64,000 bases of DNA from Tritrichomonas foetus (Eukaryota; Parabasalia; Tritrichomonadida; Tritrichomonadidae), in NCBI GenBank assembly GCA_001839685.1, contig MLAK01000660.1, positions 25,305-89,304 of the forward strand, in the 5' to 3' direction. Shown here in pieces: positions 19,719-30,605 of this stretch. Positions within the stretch are counted from its first letter, which is position 1. Each line of letters opens with the position of its first letter. A model generated the notes under the pieces. The model was not told the DNA's origin. It saw nothing but the letters and a program-made list of their open reading frames with translations, and did not search any database. The translations under genes were made by a program, and so were the position numbers.

Positions 19719-20319
19719 NNNNNNNNNNNNNNNNNNNNNNNNNNNNNNNNNNNNNNNNNNNNNNNNNNNNNNNNNNNNNNNNNNNNNNNNNNNNNNNNNN
19801 NNNNNNNNNNNNNNNNNNNNNNNNNNNNNNNNNNNNNNNNNNNNNNNNNNNNNNNNNNNNNNNNNNNNNNNNNNNNNNNNNNNNNNNNNNNNNNNNNNNN
19901 NNNNNNNNNNNNNNNNNNNNNNNNNNNNNNNNNNNNNNNNNNNNNNNNNNNNNNNNNNNNNNNNNNNNNNNNNNNNNNNNNNNNNNNNNNNNNNNNNNNN
20001 NNNNNNNNNNNNNNNNNNNNNNNNNNNNNNNNNNNNNNNNNNNNNNNNNNNNNNNNNNNNNNNNNNNNNNNNNNNNNNNNNNNNNNNNNNNNNNNNNNNN
20101 NNNNNNNNNNNNNNNNNNNNNNNNNNNNNNNNNNNNNNNNNNNNNNNNNNNNNNNNNNNNNNNNNNNNNNNNNNNNNNNNNNNNNNNNNNNNNNNNNNNN
20201 NNNNNNNNNNNNNNNNNNNNNNNNNNNNNNNNNNNNNNNNNNNNNNNNNNNNNNNNNNNNNNNNNNNNNNNNNNNNNNNNNNNNNNNNNNNNNNNNNNNN
20301 NNNNNNNNNNNNNNNNNNN
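19719..20319. other. Assembly gap (601 N)
   Basis: A run of N. Sequence on either side is AT-rich and gene-poor. The true size and content are unknown, and any open frame across it is meaningless. Confidence 1.
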
Positions 20320-20962
20320 AATGTAATTTATTTCATTCATGAAACAAATTATTTTCTTAATTGCTTCTTTAATATTTTATATATATTTATATTTCTTCCA
20401 TGTATTCTTCAAGTTTATCCATCATTGAATCTTTATTTAAACTTATTTATCGTTCGTTTTCTTCTTCTACTTTATCTTCAAATCTTTTTAAACATAAACC
20501 CCTTTTATTTGTGGAATTTTATATAATTTTTTTAAAAAATACATCTGATTAAATTTATGAGTTAGTCATGGATCAATGATAGTTTTATTGTTGGGATACC
20601 ATAAGTTGAATCGATCAATTGTATTAAATTCTTTAGAATAATTTTTAATTGATTCTATCAGTTTGAATTCTATTGATGAATATAAAGCAAAATAATTAAT
20701 TATGCTTTATAATTTTTATAAATATTGAAATGAGTTTAATTACTTTCTTTCTTTGTTATTTAACAATCATTGAAATGTTAATGATTGGTAATATCGAAAT
20801 CATTGGAAAATAATGGTGATTGAAAGTGCCAAAATTCGACTTCTTCTTCAATTTATCATATATCCCACTATTTTTTGTTAAATTAAATGTAATACATGAC
20901 TTGTAATTGAAGTTCATTTTTAAAAAATGGAATAATATGGAGTAGCTAATTTTTCTATTAAA
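20320..20962. other. Intergenic, no clear gene
   Basis: AT-rich. Around 20395-20520 the minus strand has short K/E-rich readable pieces broken by stops, perhaps the tail of a decayed gene lost in the gap. No intact gene is seen. Confidence 0.4.
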
Positions 20963-21142
20963 TTTGGTTAACCAAAAAATATATCGTTCGGTTGGTGAAA
21001 GGTTTTTGGTAAACCAACTAAATGGTTAGGTTAACCTTTAGTTAAATTTTTTTTGTTAACCTTCGAGAGGTTCAATCGAGAATTACTATCGTTCGATTTG
21101 GTTAACAAACCGGGAATTTTGGAACGTTTTATGGTTAACCAT
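20963..21142. repeat. Cluster of GTTAAC-centred palindromes
   Basis: Within 180 bases there are several GTTAAC cores, many in longer palindromes: tttggttaaccaaa at 20963-20976, aggttaacct at 21028-21037, gttaac at 21055-21060, ggttaac at 21100-21106 and atggttaaccat at 21131-21142. The same core is at 19425-19440. This spacing is not expected by chance in such a short stretch. Confidence 0.7.
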
Positions 21143-21530
21143 GTCATTCTGGCAAAGGCTTAGTGAAATATGGTGGACGATCTTTGATGAAAACATGTTT
21201 ATGAATGATGCAAATTTGAATGTATGAGAAAAACCACATAGGGAGTAGAAAACTATAAAGTATAACCAGGGGCGCTATGGAAAATTACTGAAAGATAAAA
21301 AACATTTGAATCAATCTGAAATCAGAAATTAGATAAGAGAAAATGAGATGAGTTGCGTCAAGCTTTATGTTTGCTTCAAAAGATTTTATTAGATTGTTTG
21401 TTTAATTGCTTTGCAATACTTTTGTTTTCGATATTTGTATCTTATTCATTTTGACCTTTAGGTCAATCTGAAAAGGGACCCTAATATTTTACATCATTCA
21501 AATGCTCAGAATATGAACAAACTTTTTGAT

Positions 21531-21559
21531 NCCGNNGTCATCCATTGAAGAATGATTNN
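21531..21559. other. Ambiguous bases next to a repeat copy
   Basis: Single or double N at 21531, 21535-21536 and 21558-21559. They directly precede the second copy of the 27-bp element and suggest uncertain gap filling in repeated sequence. Confidence 0.95.
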
Positions 21560-21562
21560 TCA

Positions 21563-21589
21563 CATCACTTCACCGGAGTTTATCCTTAA
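21563..21589 (+). repeat. 27-bp element, copy 2
   Basis: An exact match, on the plus strand, to the minus-strand reading of 17852-17878. It lies about 184 bases upstream of the BTB-like gene. The flanking bases differ from those of copy 1. Confidence 0.85.
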
Positions 21590-21772
21590 AGAAGATTATA
21601 TTAGATTGATTTGGCTTGTTAGAGGTAACTGTGATTTCACGACAACAACAATCATACATTTAGATTTTTTACATATCGCAAATGTCAATAATTTTTTTGT
21701 TTCAAAAATTACAAATTGTATGAAATTTTATATAGTTGACTGAAATCAGAAAATATTTGATAAGTTTTACCA

Positions 21773-22969
21773 ATGGCATATTCGTACGATACTTTTGAAA
21801 TTCCCCGAACTTATCTTCAAAATACAATTAATATTGGACTACCAACTGACTTTGAGTTTCGATTTGCGAATAAAACGTATTCATGTTCAAAATTTCACGC
21901 TGCTTTCATTTCACCATATGTTTCACGATTATTGAATACAGACCCTACAATAGATTGGTTACAATTGCCGTTTTCTGATGATAATGATTATTTTTCATTG
22001 TTTATGAATTTAATGAAAGGAGAAAAAATTCAAATCACTGCTGACAATATTAGTTTCCTTATCAATGTTTCCCAATTCCTAAAAATCGAAAATATTACAA
22101 GTCTCATCAAACGAGAATCAAAAGAATCTGTTAGGAATTGTATTCAGAGGTTCATATTGAATAAAGCGTCTGGTAAGGACTTATTTCATGATTATTATAC
22201 GATTGCATTTCATATTAAAGAGATTCCATCTGAAGATCTCAAGAATCTCACAATAGATGATCTTAAACATATCTTTTCTCACCAACAACTTGCCTTGATG
22301 AGTGAAAATGAAAAATTTGAATATATAAAGAAAATAGCAAATGATGACTATCCAATGTTGCTTGGATTCATTGACCTCGAAAGACTTTCTGAAGAAAATT
22401 TGAGTCAGCTTTTAGAGGATTTAACATTTGACAAGATAGATCACCCAATTTTTTGCCAAATTAAAAAAGCAATGATGAATCTAAAAAAAGGCGATACGTT
22501 CACCAATAAACCAGCAGAAAAAAAAGAAGAGAAAGGACTTTTTGGAGAGTTTGTGGAAAATAACGAAAGAATTCCTTTGAATCAACTTCGCAACCAAAAT
22601 GAACAACAAAATCTTCATCAACAGAGCAATCAACAACAAAATAATCATCACCAAAATAATCAACAACTAAATAATCATCAACAGAATAATCATCAACAAA
22701 ATCTTCATCATCAAAATAATCAACAACAAAATAACCAACAGCACTTTATTGGGAATCCAATGAATCAGAATGCTAATCAACATGCCAATCAAAATGCCAA
22801 CCCTATACAATTAAATAACACGAACAATCAACAATTTCTGGAACCTCATCATAATCAACAAAACAATGTTAATCCACAGCAAGTCAATGAAAATATGAAC
22901 AATAACCAAAGAAATCAAATGCCTAACTTGGACTCTTTTCAAAATTTGTTTAACTTTCAATTCAACTAA
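21773..22969 (+). CDS. BTB/POZ-like protein with Q/N-rich tail
   Basis: Encodes 398 residues. Residues about 21-115 match the degenerate BTB-like domain common in trichomonads (FEFRFANKTYSCSKFHAAFISPYVSRLL, then a PF.DDNDYFSLFMNLM segment). BTB folds mediate protein pairing, often as adaptors. A helical BACK-like region follows to about 235. From about 270 the protein is dominated by N, Q and H, with tandem QQNN- and HHQNN-like runs, that is, a prion-like low-complexity tail. The stop codon forms TAAA, the trichomonad polyadenylation-type signal. Its 5' flank holds the 27-bp element shared with the Myb gene. The partner is unknown. Confidence 0.8.
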   Translation: MAYSYDTFEIPRTYLQNTINIGLPTDFEFRFANKTYSCSKFHAAFISPYVSRLLNTDPTIDWLQLPFSDDNDYFSLFMNLMKGEKIQITADNISFLINVSQFLKIENITSLIKRESKESVRNCIQRFILNKASGKDLFHDYYTIAFHIKEIPSEDLKNLTIDDLKHIFSHQQLALMSENEKFEYIKKIANDDYPMLLGFIDLERLSEENLSQLLEDLTFDKIDHPIFCQIKKAMMNLKKGDTFTNKPAEKKEEKGLFGEFVENNERIPLNQLRNQNEQQNLHQQSNQQQNNHHQNNQQLNNHQQNNHQQNLHHQNNQQQNNQQHFIGNPMNQNANQHANQNANPIQLNNTNNQQFLEPHHNQQNNVNPQQVNENMNNNQRNQMPNLDSFQNLFNFQFN

Positions 22970-23227
22970 ATTTAAATATCATAAATTTAATATTTTTGAT
23001 TCTTTTCCATCATTGGAATTTGTTTCTCAATTTGTTCTTGTTTTTAGAATAAACTAGTATTACCTATATCTTTAAATATTATTTTCATTTCGGGAAAATG
23101 CCATATAGGCGTGAAACTTGATAGATGTCATGATTCTGTTAGTCAACTTTTTAAATAGTTTATTTCTAAAATTTGTAAACCATTCAAACTCATTCAAAAT
23201 TAGATTTGGCAAATTAAAATTGTAATT

Positions 23228-23232
23228 TCATA
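23228..23232 (+). promoter_or_regulatory. Initiator-like TCATA of the second BEACH gene
   Basis: TCATA ends 9 bases before the ATG at 23242 and fits TCA(+1)Y(T/A). A caactttttaa motif lies further upstream at 23144-23154. Confidence 0.55.
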
Positions 23233-23241
23233 AATCAACAA

Positions 23242-26200
23242 ATGAGTAATTCTCAAATCCCATTTTTTTCTACTGTTGATAGCGCTTATAAGAAACTTAA
23301 CAGTTACAAGGAAAGCTCATTTTATGATGAATCAAAACATTTTCCTGAATATGATTTTGATAAATTGATTCCTCTTCATCGGGCAAATTTTTTTAAAGAA
23401 ACACGGAATGCAAATTTTGTATTTATAAATGATGTAAAAACAATAATTGAGACACAAATTCAATTAGTTAATCAATTATCAAGATCTGGACAGGAATTAT
23501 ACCTTCGAATGTTTGCTGGCTATATCAAAGCATACTATTGTGAGACTAATGTAAAATTATATAGATATGCATTAGCTTTACTGTTAGCTATAATGAATGA
23601 AACAAAAACTTTTATAGGAATATTTTATCATTTTTCTGATGAAAATGACTCAGAACCTACAATTATAAGTGAGAATTTTCAAGTTTTATTCAATGAAAAG
23701 ATTTTCCCAATTAATCCAATCAAAGATTGTGAATTTGGATTTATTGAATGCGTAAACCAAATACTTTATGAGTGGATTTTGTCAGTGGATGGTAAAAGTC
23801 GAGAGATTTTATATAATGAAATTGAAAAATATAGTTTTAGTGATGATAAAAAAACCACAATTTATAATTTCATTCCACTTTTATCTATGCTTCTTTCAAA
23901 TCCAAAGGAATCTGGTTTGTATACAAATTTCAAATTGTCAAAATTGTTTGAAAAAATCATACATCAATCGCTCGATGATTTGCTATTATTTGATTTTGTT
24001 CGATTTTTTATCAAAGGTAATCCATGTTTGGCTTTAATTGGAGATCCTCTCTCTTCCAAACTCACATCTTATTATTTTAACAATAAATACTGTCATGATG
24101 TATCAACTGTTATTGGGTCTTTATTCTTCTCAACAAAAGACCAAACTGATGAAAATCGCGACTTAGAAAAGGATATTATTTCGATTATTGACCAGATAAT
24201 CAATCAATGTGTAGAAAAATCCTTCAATAGCCAAACTGAAGAAATTTATACAACAATTTTAGGATGTTTTCCACATTTATCTGATTGTATAATTCAATTT
24301 ATACTCGATTCAACCAAAATATTTGACAACTTAGCAATTATATCAATAACATCATTAACATACTTTCGAGACTATCTGTCGTTAATTACTCAAATGTGCA
24401 TAAAATATTACAGCTTTGTAACACAAATTGCATCACGAGGTACAATTTACTCAACATTAAAAAAATATAATAGTGAAGAGCCAGAAATATCTATATTCAC
24501 ACAATTCATGTTTTGTTGCAGTGTAAGTGAAATAAATAGTAAATTCACATTTATTCGAAATTACAAAGCAGTTGAACTCCTTCTTTATTTATTACCGATA
24601 ATGCTTGATAAAGAAAGCGAGATTATTCATCTCCTAACAGATCAAACCGCTAATTCAGGTAATATACTTGAATTAAGCAAAGCGAAAATGCCAGTATATA
24701 TTTTGGAAAGATTATCATCTATTAAAAAAGATGATCAATCTATGGAAAATATTGTTGTTGGATATTTAAAGTTACTCCGAATAATTATTTCACACGTATT
24801 TGATAACTCAATGTTTTATAACATTCTCAAAATTATCAAAAATCCTGATTTTGAATTCACCAAAGATATTTTTGAAATAATTGATGGTATCTTACATGAA
24901 AAGCTGGAAAACAATAATATAATTAAAGACTCTAATCACGTTGTTATACCAGATTCATTTTTCAGACTTGATCGCAGAAATGGAGGAGGTATATTTGGTC
25001 CAGTAATAACAAAAGATTTCCAAAACAATTTTTCAATTTATTTCTCTATTCGCTTGAATTCTGTAAAGGAGTTGCAACAGGAAAAATTTATTCCTCTTAT
25101 TTATATGATTTCTGATAAACCTAAAACAAGTATAGGCATAGTAATTAAAAATGATAAAATTACTCTTATCGAAGAGGTGGATAAAGCGAAGCCAATTGAA
25201 AAAGACATTTGTCAATTATTCGAAATTGGACAATGGAATTATATACAAATCTATTTCTCTAAATCACTCTGGAAAAAAACTCTCAGTATTTCTATAAATA
25301 ATGCTGAACCAAAATCAGTGGATATAGCGAATTGGATATTTACCAATTTTACTTTCTATTTCGGATCTCAATCTGAAAATTCTCAATCGACTTCATTGAT
25401 TTGCGATTTTTCCAATATAATATTGGTCAACGGAAATGAGAAAATAACTCAACAAATGCTTCATTCATCAAATATAAATACTAGCCTTAGTTTAGTAGCT
25501 ATTATTGATCCATCAAATTGCCATGAAGGATTTTGTTTTGGTGTTAACAGTAAAAATGCTGTTATTAAGTATTGTGGCCATTCTATTCCATTTATACCTG
25601 ATATTGTTGATACATTTAAAACCATTGGCTCAATTATAAATTTATTACCATTAATAGAGCACAAAGAAAAAACAAATGAAGAAAATTCACAATATATCAT
25701 TCTTTTACTTCATATTTTCGAAGAAGTATTAAAATTATCTCCACAAATGCCATATATGTATCGAGACATTCGATTTTTTGAACTGCTATCATCATTTTTA
25801 TATGGAATTTCAAGAGATATTTTCAATTTTAATATAGTGATAGAATTATTTAGCTTTTTCCTACAGTTAAAAGAAATTACTACATTGAAATATGAGATGG
25901 CCAAATATATTATACTCAATTACCCATTCATAATGAGATTACGTAAAGAAGTATACGAAAAATGGTTTTCTGAATTAGTACAAAAAGTCATCACAAATGA
26001 AGAAGATGATTATTATCATTATTCAATGTTGCCATCTGTTTTACATTACACATGTGCTGAATATTTCCGCATAGAATCAACTACAGCAGACAATGCATGG
26101 ACTATTTTACAAATAATGTTCATTAGATGTCTTTCGATTGTAAATGAAGAAACAACACGATGCGAATTTGTAATTACCCTGATAAAATATATTCAAGCTT

Positions 26201-29200
26201 TTCAAAATGATATTTATTTCATAGAAAAGGCATTACAAGTTATTTTAAATTTGTTGAATAAATCTCCCGAACATAAGAGAATAACTTCAAGATGTTTAAA
26301 GAAAAGCAAAATATTGGAAACTCTTCTATCTTTCTTTTCTCAACCACATACATCTACTCAAATTTTAACATTTGAAATTATTTGCATCATCAAAGAATGT
26401 CTGATTGACATTGATAGCGTTATTTTTAAGATAAATTCCAATTTTTATCCAGAATATGAAACTATTGATAATTTAACAAAAGTTGTCTATCAGCATCTTT
26501 GTATTGATCAAGATGGAATAATTAAAATAAATGTAGAATATCTTCCATTTCTTAACAAATGCTTTGAAGACTCTGATAAAAAACAAACAGTGAGTCCAAT
26601 CATCGACAGCTTCCATGTTTTTATGTCAAAACATCCGAAAGAAGCAACAAAAATATTTTCAATTCCATGTTGGACAGAACTCATGACAGAACTTTACATG
26701 ATTGTTTATGATCCTGTTGCTGATTGCAAATCATTTTCATTGCCTTTTGAGATTTTATTTGAAGAAGAGTTTCAGAGAAATGATGTGAGTCGTTTAAATG
26801 AATATTTTTATTATTTAGATCTTTCAGCAGACAAATATAAATTCGACTCAAGAAACCTTAAATTATCAATTTTATCATCATTGTTGCATGGAAATATATT
26901 ATCAAATGAACATTTTCATACTCTTCTAAATTTGGTTTTCAATTTTTTAATTTTTGATAAAACTACAAAACAAGAAAAGGGAGAAATTTCCTCTCATGTC
27001 CAACTTCGAAAAATTTCCAAAATTACAGATGAAGAAAAAGAAGTGGTTCAGACTCTGATTCAGATGACATCAGGGAATAATGGAAATATTGTAATTGGTG
27101 GATCCATGGAAATTAATTCTTTAGTAGGTGTTTCAATTCTGGCTTCATTGTTCTTAAGACAAAATCTTACAGAATATGTCGGACACGCAGAAACAATATC
27201 GAAACATTTCACTGATCAAAATCTATTGACTGCCTATAAATGTTCTAAAATATTAACATCTGTTGTACAAAATCAAAATGATATTCTTGAAAAATTCACA
27301 TTCTTGACTCTTTGGCTCCAAAAAGCAATTAACTCCAACTGTAAAGTTGATGAAAATGAGGAAATAATATCATTAATTTCCAAGATGATTCCGTCATTCA
27401 TGGCTGATTATGCAAAATGTATAAGTGATGTTTATATCAAACTCAAAAATGACTTAGATAAATTTAATTACAAAACAGATGATCAATTTACTGAACAATC
27501 TATTTGTCAAACTTTAGCAGACCAAGATGCTTCAAAAGATAGTAAATTTATCAAAAATCTAAATGAATCATTTAAGTTTGAAAACTCTAAGCTGCAAAAA
27601 TTAAAAAATTCTTTCATAACATCACTTTCAAATGTTCCTGGAATATGGGAAAACCATAAATCTGATCGAAAATATAAAGCATTTAATTTTATTTCAAGGC
27701 GGGGACAAAGAATTCTGATGAAAATCAATAAAAATTTTGATTGTCACGCCGATGCAGTGAGTAATTTTGATGCTTCTAATCATGGAGAAGTGGCAAAATA
27801 TGTTCAATATCAAACACTGAAGTCAGTTGAAGGTTACTATAAGAAAGGAAGCAAATATTTATCATCATTACAATGTCTTTTAATGAATTATAATGGTGAA
27901 CTTCAACTTACTGACCAACAAATTATTTTCTCATCTCGTAAAAAGCATAAAATAATTCAATTGTCTGATATAGTATTCGTTATGGATCGAAGAATAAATC
28001 ATGAAGAGCTTGCATGCGAAATATTTACAACTAGTTATCAAAGTTATTTCTTCATCTTCGAAAGTTTTTCCGAACGAACAAGATTTTATGATGACATCGA
28101 TAATAAATTTAAACAAAATAAAGAATTAATGGACATCGTAAATTATACTCCTAAAAATACTGACAAATTTGAATTCTTTTCATCACTTAGATCAAATTGT
28201 CATAGTATTCATCAAAATAAGCCAAGTTCACATTTATTTAGAGATCTGAAATTGGACACTTTATGGCAAACGTGGAAATTAACGAACTATGAGTATATTT
28301 ACTACTTAAATTTACTTGGTGGAAGATCGTTCAATGATCCACTTCAATATCCAATTTTCCCAGTCTTAATTCTCGATTGTAATTCTGATAAATTAGATAT
28401 ACTTAAATCAACTATTTATCGAGATCTTTCATTGCCGCCAATAAAACTATCTACTTCGAATTATGAATCTAAAATCAAATGTTTTGAAGGTACACAAGGT
28501 ACAGTGGAATCTTTAATTATGGAATGCCCATCCACAGATGTCAATGTTGCTTCAACTCTTCTTAGAGTCGAACCATTTACTTCATTGCAAATTCAAATTC
28601 AAACAATAAAAATTAATGGAAAGACTTTTCCGCGTTTTGATCACATTGATAGACAGATTTATTCAATTGAAGCATTAATGACTAAATATACTACAAATGG
28701 ATCTCATTATGAAGCCATTCCAGAATTTTTCACATTCCCCTATATGTGCATAAATGAAAATCAATTTGATTTTGGTTTCAGAACATGTAGTCCAAAAACT
28801 AAAATTGACAATATAATTCTTCCAAATTGGTCATTAGATAATCATTATGTTTTCATTGCTGTGAATCGAATAGCACTTGAATGCAAATATACCTCGGAGA
28901 ATTTACATAAATGGATTGATTTATATTTCTCCCATGAACGCGGAAAATGTGATGGATATCAACTTTATCCAAACTGCACATATCCCGAACAAAAAAGTGA
29001 AACCAACAAAGATGACACTAATATAGATAAAACTAGTAAAGGTAAGTGTATCATTGGATGTCTTCCATCAATTTTATATCAAAAACCTCATAAACCACGA
29101 GATCCACTTAAATTTGCATCATTAATTAATTTTCCACAGCTTAAAAATAAATACCAAGTTATTTCCATCCAGAAACAAATTGCGCAATGTAATAGAGAAG

Positions 29201-30078
29201 GAAATATTGTTATAGACTTGAGAAATAATTTGGTAAATGAATTAATAATTCCTGTTACAGGTGGAAAAATATTTGGTGCATCTAGAGTTTATAATTTTGC
29301 TGCATTTTTGTCTACATCGGATCCATTTATCACATTGGTCAACCTTACTACTAAAGATATTAAACCAGAATGTCGTACATCTTCATTAATTACATCAGCT
29401 ACTGTTGTTGGAAGTAGGTTTATCATTACAGGCGCTATTGATTGTTCTATTAAAATATGGACTTGTTCACAAGATTTATATTCTAAATCGATTTCGACTC
29501 AATTAGTTTCATCTTCTGGTTTCCATCCAGCCGAAATTGTAGCAATAGGTGGCTGTTATGAAAATGGACTCATTGTTTCCGTTGATATCCATGGTAATGT
29601 AATCTATGAAACAATGTTCAAACATATTTTCATAGCATCGTTAAAACTCAACAAAGAAAAATTTAATTTCAGCACAAGGGATTTGAGTCGTTGTAAAATC
29701 TTAGTTTTCAAATCAGGAACAGTCGCAATTTCTTTAAATAAAACTGTTCTATTATATGATTCTCATGGAAAACTTATTCGACAACTTAATTTGTCTGACA
29801 GAATAACTGATATCAAGAAATATTATGATTATGATAGAAAAGAATTAATGTTAATTGGCTATATGCCAAATCATATTGATATTTTTGATTTAACAACATT
29901 CCAAACAATTGTTGGTTATGAAAAGAATAACTGTCAATTTTGTCCACAAAAGAATGCACGTGCATTCATTACTGCAGATTTTGATGGTTTCGATACTGTC
30001 TGTTTTGCCGAGAAAATTTCTTCTGATATTGAAAAAATTGAAAATGTTGAAAGGATTATTTTGGATGAAAACGAATGA
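23242..30078 (+). CDS. Second BEACH-domain protein (2278 aa)
   Basis: A second giant BEACH scaffold. Order: a helical N-terminal solenoid; a concanavalin A-like segment about 575-740; a pre-BEACH/PH-like region about 1465-1635 (KSVEGYYKKGSKYLSSL and following); BEACH about 1668-1900 with TNYEYIYYLNLLGGRSFNDP, LQYPIFPVLIL, YRDLSLPP, RVEPFTSLQIQ, AIPEFFTFPYM and ILPNW; then WD40-like blades about 1975-2250 (ITGAIDCSIKIWT, GGCYENGLIVSVDIHGNV). The BEACH core is closer to the classical consensus than that of the 1155-8996 gene. Family members act in vesicle fission/fusion and lysosome or receptor traffic. The stop is followed by aataaaa. It is an independent paralogue, not a tandem copy. Confidence 0.93.
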   Translation: MSNSQIPFFSTVDSAYKKLNSYKESSFYDESKHFPEYDFDKLIPLHRANFFKETRNANFVFINDVKTIIETQIQLVNQLSRSGQELYLRMFAGYIKAYYCETNVKLYRYALALLLAIMNETKTFIGIFYHFSDENDSEPTIISENFQVLFNEKIFPINPIKDCEFGFIECVNQILYEWILSVDGKSREILYNEIEKYSFSDDKKTTIYNFIPLLSMLLSNPKESGLYTNFKLSKLFEKIIHQSLDDLLLFDFVRFFIKGNPCLALIGDPLSSKLTSYYFNNKYCHDVSTVIGSLFFSTKDQTDENRDLEKDIISIIDQIINQCVEKSFNSQTEEIYTTILGCFPHLSDCIIQFILDSTKIFDNLAIISITSLTYFRDYLSLITQMCIKYYSFVTQIASRGTIYSTLKKYNSEEPEISIFTQFMFCCSVSEINSKFTFIRNYKAVELLLYLLPIMLDKESEIIHLLTDQTANSGNILELSKAKMPVYILERLSSIKKDDQSMENIVVGYLKLLRIIISHVFDNSMFYNILKIIKNPDFEFTKDIFEIIDGILHEKLENNNIIKDSNHVVIPDSFFRLDRRNGGGIFGPVITKDFQNNFSIYFSIRLNSVKELQQEKFIPLIYMISDKPKTSIGIVIKNDKITLIEEVDKAKPIEKDICQLFEIGQWNYIQIYFSKSLWKKTLSISINNAEPKSVDIANWIFTNFTFYFGSQSENSQSTSLICDFSNIILVNGNEKITQQMLHSSNINTSLSLVAIIDPSNCHEGFCFGVNSKNAVIKYCGHSIPFIPDIVDTFKTIGSIINLLPLIEHKEKTNEENSQYIILLLHIFEEVLKLSPQMPYMYRDIRFFELLSSFLYGISRDIFNFNIVIELFSFFLQLKEITTLKYEMAKYIILNYPFIMRLRKEVYEKWFSELVQKVITNEEDDYYHYSMLPSVLHYTCAEYFRIESTTADNAWTILQIMFIRCLSIVNEETTRCEFVITLIKYIQAFQNDIYFIEKALQVILNLLNKSPEHKRITSRCLKKSKILETLLSFFSQPHTSTQILTFEIICIIKECLIDIDSVIFKINSNFYPEYETIDNLTKVVYQHLCIDQDGIIKINVEYLPFLNKCFEDSDKKQTVSPIIDSFHVFMSKHPKEATKIFSIPCWTELMTELYMIVYDPVADCKSFSLPFEILFEEEFQRNDVSRLNEYFYYLDLSADKYKFDSRNLKLSILSSLLHGNILSNEHFHTLLNLVFNFLIFDKTTKQEKGEISSHVQLRKISKITDEEKEVVQTLIQMTSGNNGNIVIGGSMEINSLVGVSILASLFLRQNLTEYVGHAETISKHFTDQNLLTAYKCSKILTSVVQNQNDILEKFTFLTLWLQKAINSNCKVDENEEIISLISKMIPSFMADYAKCISDVYIKLKNDLDKFNYKTDDQFTEQSICQTLADQDASKDSKFIKNLNESFKFENSKLQKLKNSFITSLSNVPGIWENHKSDRKYKAFNFISRRGQRILMKINKNFDCHADAVSNFDASNHGEVAKYVQYQTLKSVEGYYKKGSKYLSSLQCLLMNYNGELQLTDQQIIFSSRKKHKIIQLSDIVFVMDRRINHEELACEIFTTSYQSYFFIFESFSERTRFYDDIDNKFKQNKELMDIVNYTPKNTDKFEFFSSLRSNCHSIHQNKPSSHLFRDLKLDTLWQTWKLTNYEYIYYLNLLGGRSFNDPLQYPIFPVLILDCNSDKLDILKSTIYRDLSLPPIKLSTSNYESKIKCFEGTQGTVESLIMECPSTDVNVASTLLRVEPFTSLQIQIQTIKINGKTFPRFDHIDRQIYSIEALMTKYTTNGSHYEAIPEFFTFPYMCINENQFDFGFRTCSPKTKIDNIILPNWSLDNHYVFIAVNRIALECKYTSENLHKWIDLYFSHERGKCDGYQLYPNCTYPEQKSETNKDDTNIDKTSKGKCIIGCLPSILYQKPHKPRDPLKFASLINFPQLKNKYQVISIQKQIAQCNREGNIVIDLRNNLVNELIIPVTGGKIFGASRVYNFAAFLSTSDPFITLVNLTTKDIKPECRTSSLITSATVVGSRFIITGAIDCSIKIWTCSQDLYSKSISTQLVSSSGFHPAEIVAIGGCYENGLIVSVDIHGNVIYETMFKHIFIASLKLNKEKFNFSTRDLSRCKILVFKSGTVAISLNKTVLLYDSHGKLIRQLNLSDRITDIKKYYDYDRKELMLIGYMPNHIDIFDLTTFQTIVGYEKNNCQFCPQKNARAFITADFDGFDTVCFAEKISSDIEKIENVERIILDENE

Positions 30079-30605
30079 ATAAAATCTAGATTTTAAAATA
30101 TTTCATTATTTTCTTTATAAAACAATATTTGAAAATAATATATCACGTTAAATTTATTTATTTATTTCATTTTTTCGAAATGATCAAATCAATTATCACA
30201 TCTCTTCAGATATATGTATAGATGGAATATCTATTTAAACTATTCTATCTATACCTATAATTATAACAAAATTATGAAATGAATAATAATAAACTAGAAA
30301 GTTCAATCACTAATAAACTATTTTTTTCTTTAGGATTCTGAATATTGTCAAATAATATTTTCAAAAAGTGGTCAATAATAATCAATAAAACTATAAATAT
30401 CTTAATAAATATTGTATATTTTTCTTTTTATATTGATATAAAATATATTAAATATGATATGTAAACTTTTTTAGTATTATTTATCTTCTTATAATTCTTA
30501 TCATGGTGGCGAATTAATAATTGGTTTGTTTTTGAATGGATGTTTTCAAAACTTTGACGATAAGAAATATGGGAAAGGTGAAATTTATCTAAATCGAAAA
30601 AAAAT
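30079..30605. other. Intergenic with strong hairpin
   Basis: About 530 bases. At 30216-30229 gtatagatggaata faces tattctatctatac at 30241-30254, a 14-base arm with one mismatch and an 11-base loop. An ACGATA motif (30557-30562) lies 44 bases upstream of the NOT1 start, resembling the trichomonad Myb recognition element. Confidence 0.6.
30216..30254. repeat. Inverted repeat / hairpin downstream of BEACH gene
   Basis: Arms of 14 bases (13 complementary) separated by 11 bases. It could be a transcript-end structure, a small RNA stem or a mobile-element remnant; the sequence alone does not decide. Confidence 0.6.

Noticed and set aside
19683..20342. Long open frames across the N gap on both strands
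   Set aside because: They consist of N and have no coding meaning.
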